A model generated the notes under the pieces. That model made no database searches. It was not told where the DNA came from and saw only the letters and a program-made list of their open reading frames with translations. A stretch of DNA of 64,000 bases from contig OX123196.2 of NCBI GenBank assembly GCA_944739405.2, positions 53,978,196 through 54,042,195 of the forward strand, given 5' to 3'. The position numbers and the translations under genes were made by a program. Origin of the DNA: Euclidia mi. Its lineage: Eukaryota > Arthropoda > Insecta > Lepidoptera > Erebidae. Shown here piece by piece: positions 25,281-35,224 of this stretch. The number at the start of each line of letters is the position of its first letter. The stretch's first letter is position 1.

Positions 25281-25465
25281 TGGCGCCCTCTAGCGCCAAA
25301 AAAGTGTTGTGTTAACAAATAAAAATGAGATAAACACATCGTGTTTGATATCATTATACTTAGTACTTATCAAAAATATTTCTTAAATTTAACGTGGCGC
25401 TCTCTAGCGGACAAAAAGTCATGAGTTAAAAAATGAATATAAGATAGATACACCGCGATTTAAGT
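25281..25465. repeat. Two imperfect direct repeats with GTGGCGC-CTCTAGCG
   Basis: Positions 25281-25350 and 25393-25465 share the order GTGGCGCxCTCTAGCG, AAAAAG, GAGTTAA-like, AATA, GATA, CACxxCG, ATTT. An old local duplication of about 70 bp is the simplest reading. Confidence 0.55.
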
Positions 25466-25573
25466 ATTTAACACCAAAATAGTTTAAATAATAAAAAGTA
25501 AAAAAAACTAAAACCCGACTACGACAAAAAAATCGACGCTGCAAAAGTATGAAACAAGATTTTCAGGATGCTG

Positions 25574-25724
25574 AAATAAACAAGGTTACTGGAAAAATAA
25601 TAACAGAACAAAAATAAGACCCGTAGTCACACGTTATATAGAACCGAAAAAACACAACTAGTGACGTGTGACTGCGACTCTTATTTTTGTTCTGTTATTG
25701 TTTTTCCAGTAAACTTGTTTATTT
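25574..25724. repeat. Fold-back repeat with ~65-bp arms
   Basis: The left arm from AAATAAACAAGG is repeated in inverse at the right arm ending CTTGTTTATTT, with a handful of mismatches. Shared internal words include ACTGGAAAAA, AACAGAACAAAAATAAGA and GTCACACGT. The spacer is only about 20 bp. No coding capacity. Confidence 0.85.
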
Positions 25725-28404
25725 TTATTCATTGGTTATATTCATCTTATAAAAATTAAGACAGGTGCGTTACTCATTTAAGAAGCTGATTGAGATTTAT
25801 ATCTCCGTGCTTATTCAAAAGGAAGTTCATGTATTATAGTCATTATTTTTAAGTCTAAATCATATTAAGGCTTCATTATATGATCGATTTTTTTGTGTTA
25901 TTTCAACGTTGAGGTGTGTGCTTTGTTGGTTATCGTTTGGTAAATGAATAAACAAGTACCAATAGTGAGCACGACCAAAGGTAAAAAAAGCCTACAGAAG
26001 TTCATGCAGTACAAAGCACTTTATACACTAGGATTGCTAATTTTTCATCACACTGTGTAAACCCCATAGTTCGTCCGATAACGGCTAAAAGCAAAAAAGA
26101 GAACAACAAAAAAGAAAGCAACCAACATACTAAAAGCACGCTACACTCCAGCACTTGAATGCCCTTCGCCCATCCAAGCTTTGTACCATGCTCAAATATT
26201 ATCCAATCCCATGATGATTAAATACTCGACTTTAAACTTTTCCTATTTGTATACATCAAACAATTTTATGGAAATGTCGGTAAAACAGAGTAATATATAC
26301 CTTAAATTAATTAAATATCGCGAATAAGATCCGTCTCCATAAAATTGTATGATGATGAAATACATACCTACATGATCAAATACATACTCATTTTTTAAGT
26401 CAGTTTTATACTACTTTTTTGTAAGTCAGTTAATAAGCTGTGTTCTACTACACCTTCGTCGAGTCAACAGAAAGAACTAATATTACAAATTACAATATTA
26501 TTTATTTGATCACTGTTGCTGTAGTTTGTTACTCCAAAATATGCCTTTGAACTGCCACAAATAACTCAATTCCAAACCAGAAATCATCACATTTCCCCTC
26601 ACCGTCGAAAGTCAAAAGTCACGCGCGCACCCTCTATCAGAAACCAGACCTATAAAATAAAAGTTTGACTATATATTCCCGTCACGCAAAGTTCAGACAC
26701 CTCAAGTTTTTCCACAGTCGTGCAGGTGACATTGCCGAGTGGTGTAATTATAATAAAGCCCAGAAATATTGTCCAGTGGAGTGAGATTTGGCTCAACTCC
26801 AAACAGTATAATTTTTGCGGAGTCCACAGCTTAGATTTGTAATTCGCAGAAATTTATAGGCGATGAATGGAATAGTTTTAATTGTAAAACTTGTATTTTA
26901 TTTGCTAGCAATGAGTAGTTGTGCCTTTAGAGACTACACCGTTTAATTTGTACTTACTGGACATTACACTAAAATCACCTAAAGTACCACAGTAATTTAT
27001 TCGCCTTTCAGTCCGTGTTGTCCACTGAAAAAGCGTTATTGACACTAAGTAAATGATGCAAAGAACCACACTGCTTTATTTAGCTTTTGATTCCCGTTGT
27101 CCACTGAAACATCGATACTGACAGTCATACATTGCAACAAACAGAAAACTTGGTTTAGTATTTAAAACAATTTTTTTGAGGACGCACTTAAAAAAATATG
27201 TGAAATCATGACGATTTCACATAGGTTTCGGTCTCAAACGGTATCTTTTCAGTTCGTTGCACCAGAAAAGCAAGTAAGTAAATTTTAAAGTCGGATGCTA
27301 CGGTCGCAAATCCGATTGCAATGGCATACTAGATAGCCCTTTAAAAACATCAACCGTAGCATTTCGCTCTTAAATCTTTTTCTTTTAAACACGATATTCG
27401 ATATTTCTACAAATACTTTAACAAATTTTATTTAAATTGCGGAATGTGGACATATTTGTATGGCTTGTTCAGTGATGCCACCAACATTTTCAATAAAAAT
27501 ATTTCCTAAAATTGTCACAGTATACATCTTATCAAAAACTTGTCAAAAACAATCCAGTAATTACGTGACAGTAACAAACAATGCATCGAACACAAAGGGC
27601 TGTCAGACTATCGTCCGCTGTCAGTGTACCTGTGCGCGGCGATGTGTGAATCGTCCTTTATTGGATTTAAATAAGTTCGTTGATTAACGCATGTGGTGGC
27701 TGTGAATTATAAAGCTATGCCGCTAGGGAGACAGCAGAATGGTAATGATATGTTGGTGTGTGTATGTAGTTTTTATTTTTATATTGTTCTGATGATCCGA
27801 TATGTGTTGCCAATGAATTGATCTTGTCTTTATTACAACCCGGCTTTGCCGACGTCAGGGTTGGTTACCAAGACAAAAAAACACACGTGGTAATTTAATA
27901 TATAAGCTATATTACAAATTCAAATTCAAATCATTTATTGCAAAACTAAATGTACATGGTGATGGTATACAAAGGTATGTGCTTAAGACTTAGCGCCTTT
28001 TTCAAGCATAGCAATATAGCTGACTAGCAATTATAAGATAAGTAAGTAGAAAACATTGTTATAATTGTTATATATATACCTACAGTTAATAGTTGTAGAG
28101 GTAGTCCGTAGTACAATTAATTGAAGATTATATAACATTATTGAAATTAGGAAACATAGAATTAGTATTAATAGATCCATATAGAATTAGAAAATACAAA
28201 AAAAATATTATGTCCTTATTTAAAATATGTCAAAATAAATCAGCTCGTGTAATCAAGAGCTTCGTCATATACGTATTATTTAGACATGTAGGTATTATTA
28301 TTATGAATATATTACTATTATTATTATGAATATATTATTATTATGATTATATTAATATTATGATTATAAGTATTACTATTATTACGTCTCTAACTAATCA
28401 ATTC
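25725..28404. other. Anonymous AT-rich DNA
   Basis: No gene recognised. A TATAAAATA at 26651 with a slightly more GC-rich stretch downstream is too weak to call a promoter. Positions 28286-28390 are ATT-rich simple sequence. The 75-codon frame at 27460-27687 has no recognisable motif. Confidence 0.4.
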
Positions 28405-28407
28405 TAA

Positions 28408-28690
28408 TCATTTATTATTTAGGTATTTTGTAACAGAATAATAGCATTTTTGGATCAGAAAAAATTTGAGGCGTTTAGTAAATGTTGTTTCAAGCTTTTC
28501 TTCTTTAATAAATTTAGGTAATTTATTTAATATCTTAACAGCCATGTAATATGGGCTCTCGTTGAGCATTTTTGTTTTTGAAGGAGGTAAGTGTAGTCTG
28601 TCTTTATGGCGTGTATTTAAATTGTGCATGTCTTTCACTTTATTAAAGGAGTCACTGTGTCTGAAAACGAATGTAAATATTACTGCAAAA
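28408..28690 (-). pseudogene. LINE reverse-transcriptase C-terminal tail
   Basis: The minus-strand frame has the order NTRHKDRLHLPPSKT, then YMAVKILNKLP, then RLKFFLIQKCYYSV. This is the C-terminal tail that follows the RT domain in Jockey/CR1-type LINE proteins. Only about 80 residues remain, so the copy is heavily 5'-truncated. The A/T-rich DNA at lower coordinates would hold its 3' end. Confidence 0.65.
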
Positions 28691-28788
28691 TTTCACCTAA
28701 ATATGTTAGCCAGATTTTTCGTGAAAAAGTAATAAACATCCAGACGTAAGAAAAAATCTTTCGATATGATTTTACATGCGGAGGCCCT

Positions 28789-29822
28789 TAGGGTGCGTTT
28801 CCACCGCTCGGCACCGTAGTCAACTGGGTGTCCGATCATTTGACAAAAAACAAATGAAAAATTTTCATTTTACAAATAACATTTGACAAAATTATACTTG
28901 ATAAATTTATTATTTTACAAACTATTGTTTAATAAACTACTCATTACACAATATATTTACTATAAAAAAGCTAAAAAAAATATTTACAAATTGATTAAAC
29001 ATGTTATTTGGCAAAACAACGTAAAGCATAACTAACATTTGTCAAAATGCCTTGCTTGGTAAATATTTTATTAAATATTTACCAATATTTTATTAAAAAT
29101 CTACCATAATACAACAATTTTTGTGTAGGGTCAACTGAAACAATGGCTGGTTAGGTTAGATTAGAACTGCGACCATAACGACAGAACCGAATTCTACTTA
29201 TTTCGCTTAATTCAGGCAATGTGTATTTTTTTAAAAGACTTAAGTTTCTATGGAATTAGGATTAATACAACATTATTACTTGCCTATAAATAATCTGTCC
29301 AAGATGAAAATTGCAACCAAGCAAATAAATATTTTCAAAATTTCGCGTCAGTATTGGTTAGAAATTAGTTATTTTTAAAAACTGATAATTTATCTTCTAA
29401 CTTTTTGTACTATCACCAATTTGGCAAACGAATTATTTAGTCAAATGATTATTTTTAAAATAATTATTTAACATTTAAATTATTTTCTAAGTAACACAGT
29501 TGCGAAACCTTTATTATGTCAAATGATTGTTTTTAAAGTAATATGTTTGCAAAATGAAAGTTTGTCAAATGATTAGTTTTTCAAACGTTGTTTGTAAAAT
29601 GATCTTTTGTCATACGTTTTTTGTCAAACAATAGTAAACCAGTCCACTGACACGGTGCGACAACGTTGGATAGGGAAGGCTAAATTGAATGGACTGATCG
29701 GAACTTCACTTAAATCTAGCTTCTTCTTCTCAAATCAACTCCACTCCGCACTCCACTTTAATGGAAACCCTTGCCACTTTTCACCAATCTTCTTCGCTCC
29801 ACTCCGCGTCATTGGAAACAAA
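28789..29822. repeat. Long imperfect inverted-repeat element rich in TTTGACAAA words
   Basis: The left edge reads AGGGTGCGTTTCCACC and the right side contains TAATGGAAACCCTTGCC and CATTGGAAAC, roughly its complement. Inside, the left half carries ATTTGACAAA and TTTTACAAA words and the right half carries the complementary TTTGTCAAATGATT words, several times each. The next layers in, CGGCACCGTAGTCAACTGG and CCAGTCCACTGACACGGTG, are also complementary. This is a fold-back or MITE-like element with no coding frame. Confidence 0.6.
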
Positions 29823-29988
29823 CTCAAGCATCAGCTTATTAACAAATTTTCAGTAAATTTAGCTACACGCTGATGCCACGGTAATGTCCATGGTACTGCA
29901 ATCGGTTTTGGCGTATTGGTTAACCCATTTCATTTCACACAGAGTTCAACTCTAGTAGAACTGACAGTTATCGAAATAATTTGTTATG

Positions 29989-30041
29989 GTAAATTATGTT
30001 TATATTCAAATAGATACTCTATTTGAAAACATAATTTACTA
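29989..30041. repeat. Imperfect hairpin
   Basis: GTAAATTATGTTTATATTCA is followed after a short spacer by an inverse copy that lacks about four bases (TTTGAAAACATAATTTAC). Confidence 0.75.
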
Positions 30042-30601
30042 GACATTTGCATTTAGGACGTCAACGATTCGATATAAGTAGGGCAATAAATATCAAACTA
30101 TGTATAATCAACTGTGATATTGCGATAACCAAGGTAGCCATGTTGATCGATGTCAAATGCTGAGATTGGCTTTGGAGTTATCTTTATCACCAGTGACTCA
30201 ATATCTGTATATAATGATCTAGTTCTTGAGTTTACTCCTATACTGCAAAAGAAAACACAGACCAGGTCTATAAATCAATGACCCAGCCATAGTTATGAGG
30301 AACGGCTACGGTCTCCTGTAATATATACTTCAAAACATTTATCTGCCTGCTTCACTCAATAAAAATAAGAGTACAATAGTATATAATAGTACAATTATTA
30401 TGATGGTATAATCATGTTAAGTTACGTTACGTAGTAATAATGCAATAAATTCGATCCCTTGCATCGTGAAATCCATAATTGTCTGTCAGATAATGAGGCA
30501 GCGCTGTAAGGTTTAATGATAAACACGAAACTCATCCGATACGATAAACATACACTTATAATTAAAAATGCCTGATTTTTGGTAGAGAATGGTTATAAAT
30601 T

Positions 30602-30642
30602 GAGTTGGAACTAGTTCATATAAAATGAACTAGTTCCAACTC
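30602..30642. repeat. Perfect hairpin, 18-bp arms and 5-nt loop
   Basis: GAGTTGGAACTAGTTCAT (30602-30619), ATAAA, then the exact inverse ATGAACTAGTTCCAACTC (30625-30642). Confidence 0.95.
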
Positions 30643-31034
30643 GTTTACTCTCTCACTATAACGCTGCATTAACACCGCTAAATCATCCAAACAGTCTTGC
30701 TCAATATCATTATTTATTTCGCATCCGTTCATGTAAATAAAATAAGCAGTGAGCGCTATTGACGACTTGCGAGCGAACAAACCGGTTTTCTATCGATACA
30801 ACTAGTTAGCCACCGCGTACAACTGTATTATGTTATATTATTGTTTTTAAAGGCAACACACGCAGCTATATTTGACCCTGTGTCGCGGCGAACTTTACCA
30901 ACATTCAGTCAAAAGTCATAAAGATCATCTGTATATATGTCACCGGAAAATAATAAAAACCGCAAATTTATAACATTCCTAGGAAATTTATAAACTTTCG
31001 TAGGATTCTAAACGGGGATGAAATTGTATTATAT

Positions 31035-31330
31035 TGTAGCGGCGAGCGCCCGCGCCGGCTCATAACAACAACACCTGCGTCGTCCTGCGTTGCGAAGGCA
31101 TGAGTCACACATAAGTACAATATGGCGGGCGGCGCGGCGGCCGGCGACAGAGCTAGCTAGTCATGCCTCTCGCTCCCTCATTGTATGATTTAATTATTTC
31201 TGACATACCCTATATTTTACATTGTGTTTGTAATTGTATAAAAGCTGAATATTATCAATAAACGTAACCAGACTATCACCGATTTTTCACTAAGAAGCAT
31301 CTCACCCTGACTCTGATCGAATCCTCAACA
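31035..31330 (+). repeat. 5' LTR of the gypsy element
   Basis: Starts TGTAGCGGCG and ends CCTCAACA. It holds a TATA box (TATAAAAG, 31237-31244) and a polyadenylation signal (AATAAA, 31257-31262). Its partner is 39513-39808. Confidence 0.9.
31237..31244 (+). promoter_or_regulatory. TATA box in the 5' LTR
   Basis: TATAAAAG, conserved in the 3' LTR at 39715-39722; likely promoter core of the element. Confidence 0.6.
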
Positions 31331-31331
31331 G

Positions 31332-31346
31332 TAGTGACCCCGCGTT
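31332..31346 (+). other. Probable primer-binding site
   Basis: TAGTGACCCCGCG begins one base after the LTR end. A TGGTGACCCCG start would be expected for a tRNA-Trp primer in this clade; the second base is changed. The assignment is from memory of the clade. Confidence 0.45.
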
Positions 31347-31355
31347 TGAAGAAGA

Positions 31356-32153
31356 ATGCTGAGCCAAGAACAGATTGACGCAATTAGCGTGAAGGCGCGC
31401 ATACCACAATTTTGGCGAGATCAACCCCGTCTTTGGTTTGCTCAATTCGAGACGATGATCGCCAACCAAAAACTCGGAGACGTAGGAAAATTCGGCCTGG
31501 TGGTGGCACAGCTGACAAAAGTCAACGTGGAACAAATAAGCGATATCATCATGTCCGCCCCGGATACTGGAAGATACGAAGCGGTGAAGAAAAGGCTCGT
31601 GTCAGTTTATGAAGACTCAGAGGGTAAACAGTTACAAAAAATATTGAACGAGATGGATCTGGGCGACCAACGCCCATCACAATTACTTCGTCGGATGAGT
31701 GACTTGGCTCGAAACAAGATGGCGGACACTACCCTGCGCATGCTATAGTTGGGACACCTACCAGCTTCGACCCGCGCCGTATTAACCGTGAGTGATGAAA
31801 CCAAACTTGACGTATTGTCAGCCATGGCAGACAAGATGGCGGAGCAAATGAAAGAGGTAAATTCCGTATGTACGTGCCAGAACCTACCGTCTGCGTCGCA
31901 TTCTCCCGCCTCCGTAGACAGCACAATCCTCAATATGATCGAAACCTTGACCAAGGAGGTGGCTGCACTGAAAATGGATCGTACCAGAGATCATCATCGT
32001 AGACGAGCGCATTATTCCCGAAGCCGTTCGCGAACGAGATCACGTGACCCTCGAAATAACACCATGTGTTACTTTCATAGAAAATTTGGAAAAGCCGCTT
32101 ATCGTTGCAGAAAACCATGCAGCTTTGAAAATAAGGAGCAGACGGGAAACTAA
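31356..32153 (+). pseudogene. gag: gag of the gypsy element, one internal amber codon
   Basis: One reading frame starts at ATG 31356 and would run to TAA 32151-32153, interrupted only by TAG at 31746-31748. The N-terminal half (FWRDQPRLWFAQFE near residue 18) is the capsid-like region of insect CsRn1 and Mag-type gags. After the stop codon the frame continues LGHLPASTRAVL. An Arg/Ser-rich stretch precedes a compact knuckle, CYFHRKFGKAAYRC then KPC, a C-H-C-C arrangement. The last codons overlap a slippery heptamer that leads into pol. With one nonsense change the gene is nearly intact. Confidence 0.85.
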
Positions 32154-32187
32154 AAGAGACTCCAGCCGTGGCGGTGGCCGAAGTCTT
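32144..32187 (+). promoter_or_regulatory. Predicted -1 ribosomal frameshift site between gag and pol
   Basis: GGGAAAC at 32144-32150 is read in gag as G GGA AAC, a canonical X XXY YYZ heptamer, immediately followed by the gag stop TAA. Slipping back one base gives GGG AAA CTA AAA GAG and enters the protease frame, which is open to 32596. Six bases further on, AGACT (32157-32161) can pair with AGTCT (32182-32186), with inner GCC/GGC pairs, giving a modest stem-loop at the usual spacing. Confidence 0.75.
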
Positions 32188-32596
32188 CGACTCATCATCA
32201 TACCGCCTATTCATCAAGGACATAACCAGTGGGCAAAATTACCTCGTCGATACCGGCGCAAATGTTTCGGTACTACCCGCTACCAAAAAGAAAAACGCGA
32301 CTCCGAGCCACTACTTGTACGCCGCCAACGGAACAAAGATACCCACATACGGCGAAAGAACAGAGGTACTGAATATCGGCATGCGACGACCCAACAAGTG
32401 GCGATTTGTGGTTGCGACAGTCAGCAGACCAATACTAGGCGCTGATTTTCTCCATCACCACTCTCTCATGGTGGATCTTCGCGGGAAAAGGCTAGTAGAC
32501 AAAAACACAATTTATCAACACGTGGACATATCATACAAACAGCAGAAGCAAGCATCCGAACGATCGATGATAATCTTCCGTATCACGATTTATTGA
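32150..32596 (+). pseudogene. Protease domain of the gypsy pol
   Basis: In the -1 frame relative to gag. It contains the aspartic protease signature LVDTGANVSVLP and, about 75 residues later, PILGADFL, the usual second motif. The frame ends at 32596, just before RT in another frame, so pol is broken here. No ATG is needed if expression is by frameshift. Confidence 0.85.
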
Positions 32597-33437
32597 CAAA
32601 GTACCCGAATAACACAAGACCGAGTTTGAATCATGCGTCACACGGCGAAGTCGAACACTATATCGAAACTACCGGCCCCCCGATATATGCCAAAGCGAGA
32701 CCACTGCCTCCGCATAAATATAACGCTGCAAAAGCTGAGTTCCAAGCGATTATGCACCAAGGAATCTGTCGACCATCAAACAGTCCCTGGGCAAGTCCAC
32801 TACACATGGTGTTGAAAAAGGACGGCACATATCGGGCCTGCGGCGACTATCGTCGACTCAACGCCGTAACTACCCCCGATCGCTACCCGATACCACGCCT
32901 GCACGACTTTACCCACAATCTACAGGGCAAAAAGATCTTCTCAAAAATTTATCTGCAGAAGGCCTACTATCAAATTAGAACTAGAGAAGAAGACATCAAG
33001 AAGACAGCCGTTATTACCCCCTGCGGCCTTTATGAGTTCACAAGAATGTGTTTCGGCTTGAGGAACGCTGGCCAAACATTTCAGCGATATGTCGACAATG
33101 TGCTTCGCGGTCTATCCCGTGGTCGGTCCCATTCGTGGACGATATCCTTCTGAGATCAGAAAATACAGAAGAGCACAGAAGAGAGCTTGAAGAAGTGTTT
33201 CGACGACTCAACGATTTCGGACTGCAAATCAATGTCGCTAAGTGTATCTTCGGTCAACCGAAATTGGATTTCCTAGGCTACACGATAAGCTCAGAAGGTA
33301 TAGCTCCGACTGAAGAAAAAATTCAAGCCATCAAGAGGTTCCCACTGCCAAATATAGTACAAGACTTACGTCGTTTCGTCGGAATGCTAAAATTTTACCG
33401 TTTGAATATACCCCACGCGGCTGAACACCAAAAATAA
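32593..33437 (+). pseudogene. Reverse transcriptase of the gypsy element (two frames, catalytic Asp lost)
   Basis: The first part (32593-33153) shows ASPLHMVLKKDG, GDYRRLN, TTPDRYP and LYEFTRMCFGL. Motif A reads FSKIYLQKAYYQI: the catalytic Asp codon is TAT at 32950-32952, so this copy could not be active. A frameshift near 33110-33130 moves the reading to the frame carrying FVDDILL (33132-), the YxDD-type motif, then LDFLGYTIS and the connection region, ending at TAA 33435-33437. Confidence 0.9.
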
Positions 33438-34012
33438 TTAAACCAATATTTTCACAATGCCAAGAAGAATGACAAAACCAAAATACAGTGGTCTACAACA
33501 ACAAAACAAGCGGTTGAAATATGTAAACAAGACAAAGAAAATGCAGTACTTCTTTCGTACCCCTCTGCTGCCATACGTATTGATGACCGACGCGTCTAAT
33601 ACCTGTGCCGGCGCCGTTATACAACAAAAAATTGATAACAAATGGAGACCGCTAGGATTCTTCTCTAAGAAGTTCAGTGAAGCTCAACAAAAATACAGCA
33701 CGTACGACCGGGAACTTTCTCTCCATATACATGGCAATACGACAATTTCGCCGTGTTTTCGAAGGACGTGAATTGATCATATACACCGATCACAAACCAT
33801 TAATTCACGCACTGACGGCGAACAACAACACAGAGACACCGCGGCGCACGAAATACCTAGAATATATAGGACAGTTTACCTCGAACATTCAACATGTAGC
33901 TGGTGAACACAATCAAGTTGCCGACGCACTATCACAAGTGGAAACAATTACCTGTCCGACGCCATTCGACTACAGCGAGTTAGAAAAAATCAAAATAAAA
34001 ACGAAGAATTGA
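33438..34012 (+). pseudogene. RNase H domain of the gypsy element
   Basis: Pieces in two frames. The first has LMTDASNTCAGAV (first Asp), GFFSKKFSEAQ and TYDREL (Glu). The second has IIYTDHKPL (Asp) and HVAGEHNQVADALS (last Asp). All four acidic positions are present although a shift near 33700 breaks the frame. Before it, 33438-33560 still reads as the tether that continues from RT after the stop. Confidence 0.85.
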
Positions 34013-34455
34013 AACACCTACAGAAGGCCGAGAAGTACAATTTCAGAAGAATTATCATTCCACATTCCAGTACTCAAATCACATGCGAGTTGTCAATAAA
34101 CACAGCGAGACCTTATTTACCACCCTACATTAGAAAGGAAGCATTCCACGTGATTCACGACCTTAGCCACCCTGGAATAAGAGCTACACGAAAGCTTATC
34201 ACGGCACGCTACTTTTGGCCGTCTATGAATAGTGACGTGAACCGTTGGACTCGAACCTGTGACTCGACAGCGAGCGAAAGTGCAACAACACACCAAGTTA
34301 CCTGTGGCGAGTTTCAAACAAGTTGATCGCTTGCGTCACGTACATATCGATGTCGTCGGTCCCTTACCGATATCTGAAGGATACCGATACCTATTAACCA
34401 TGATTGATCGGGGTACCAAATGGCCCGAAGCCTACCCTCTGGAAGATATAACCGA
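34009..34455 (+). pseudogene. Integrase of the gypsy element, first half
   Basis: The zinc-binding region HDLSHPGIRATRKLI, FWPSMN and WTRTC is followed by a frameshift near 34265. The core then starts with HVHIDVVGPLP (first catalytic Asp), LLTMIDRGTKWPEAYPL and DITEE. The reading stops at about 34455, where inserted DNA begins; the second half resumes at 38766. Confidence 0.9.
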
Positions 34456-34662
34456 AGAAAGAAAGAGAAAGAAAACATATTTATTCTGTTACGAACATAG
34501 TATAAAATAATTACATTTTTTTTAGCATACATTATAGGTTTTATATAGGTAACATAATTGGCCATCAACTCAGCGTTGTGCCATCTAGTTCAATAAGATG
34601 GCGCTGATATTCTGTTGGTACCATTATAAACGAATTCACTAATAAATAAATAAATACTTATA
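34456..34662 (+). repeat. Short dispersed repeat, copy 1 (A-rich start, AATAAATA end)
   Basis: Starts with GAAAGAAAGAGAAAG and ATTTATTCTGTTA, passes through AGATGGCGCTGATATTCTG, and ends in AATAAATAAATAAATA. A clear relative lies at 46150-46350 in the same orientation. It has no coding capacity; a SINE or the tail of a retroelement is likely. It is one of the insertions that split the gypsy integrase. Confidence 0.6.
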
Positions 34663-35089
34663 CTTTTTTTTTTTCATAGCCCCGGCCGGTCGTTTCACAC
34701 TTACAGTCCATTCACAGTTATTTTACCTCTGACAGATGTCGGTGTTTGTTTTCTTTATGTTGGAATTGTACTCTGTGATGACAGGTATGTAAAATAGGGT
34801 TATCAGTGCATAACATTTTACCCAATATTAGTGGAAACTAGAATGTTCAACTGTAACCACCATGGGTGTGTAATCTAATTTCTATCACGTCTGCTTTGAT
34901 TTGTTGGCAAAAAGTCACGTTAAACTGCTTGTATTTTTGGGACACTACTTATATGTAGGAAACTACTACTGTGTTGTATATGCATTATTTCATCGTTATT
35001 GCTAATTATTGTAAGCCTCCTTGTGTGATTCTAATTTGAATCAGTCATATCATATCATAACAGCCTCTTGCAGTTCAATGCTAGGCCTC

Positions 35090-35165
35090 TCCAAAAAAGG
35101 AGGTATTGGCCTATTAAATCACGCTGGCCAGTCGGGTTGGTAAAGGATTTGTTTCAAGTTTTCTA
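35090..35165. repeat. Fragment of a SINE-type repeat
   Basis: GGCCTATTAAATCACGCTGG and CGGGTTGG recall the core of the element at 40306-40614. Short and degraded. Confidence 0.3.
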
Positions 35166-35224
35166 TCTCTTTGCAATGTTGGTTCTCTCTTAAAACTATT
35201 TTCTTGTTTCATGCTTATCTGAAA

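Noticed and set aside
26651..26720. TATAAAATA with possible initiator and splice donor, a promoter-like arrangement
   Set aside because: Initiator spacing is poor and no exon or start codon follows; AT-rich DNA gives such TATA boxes often.
28286..28390. Regular ATT-rich repetition that could suggest a spaced array
   Set aside because: Plain simple-sequence DNA; no repeat-spacer structure like CRISPR, and the genome is eukaryotic.
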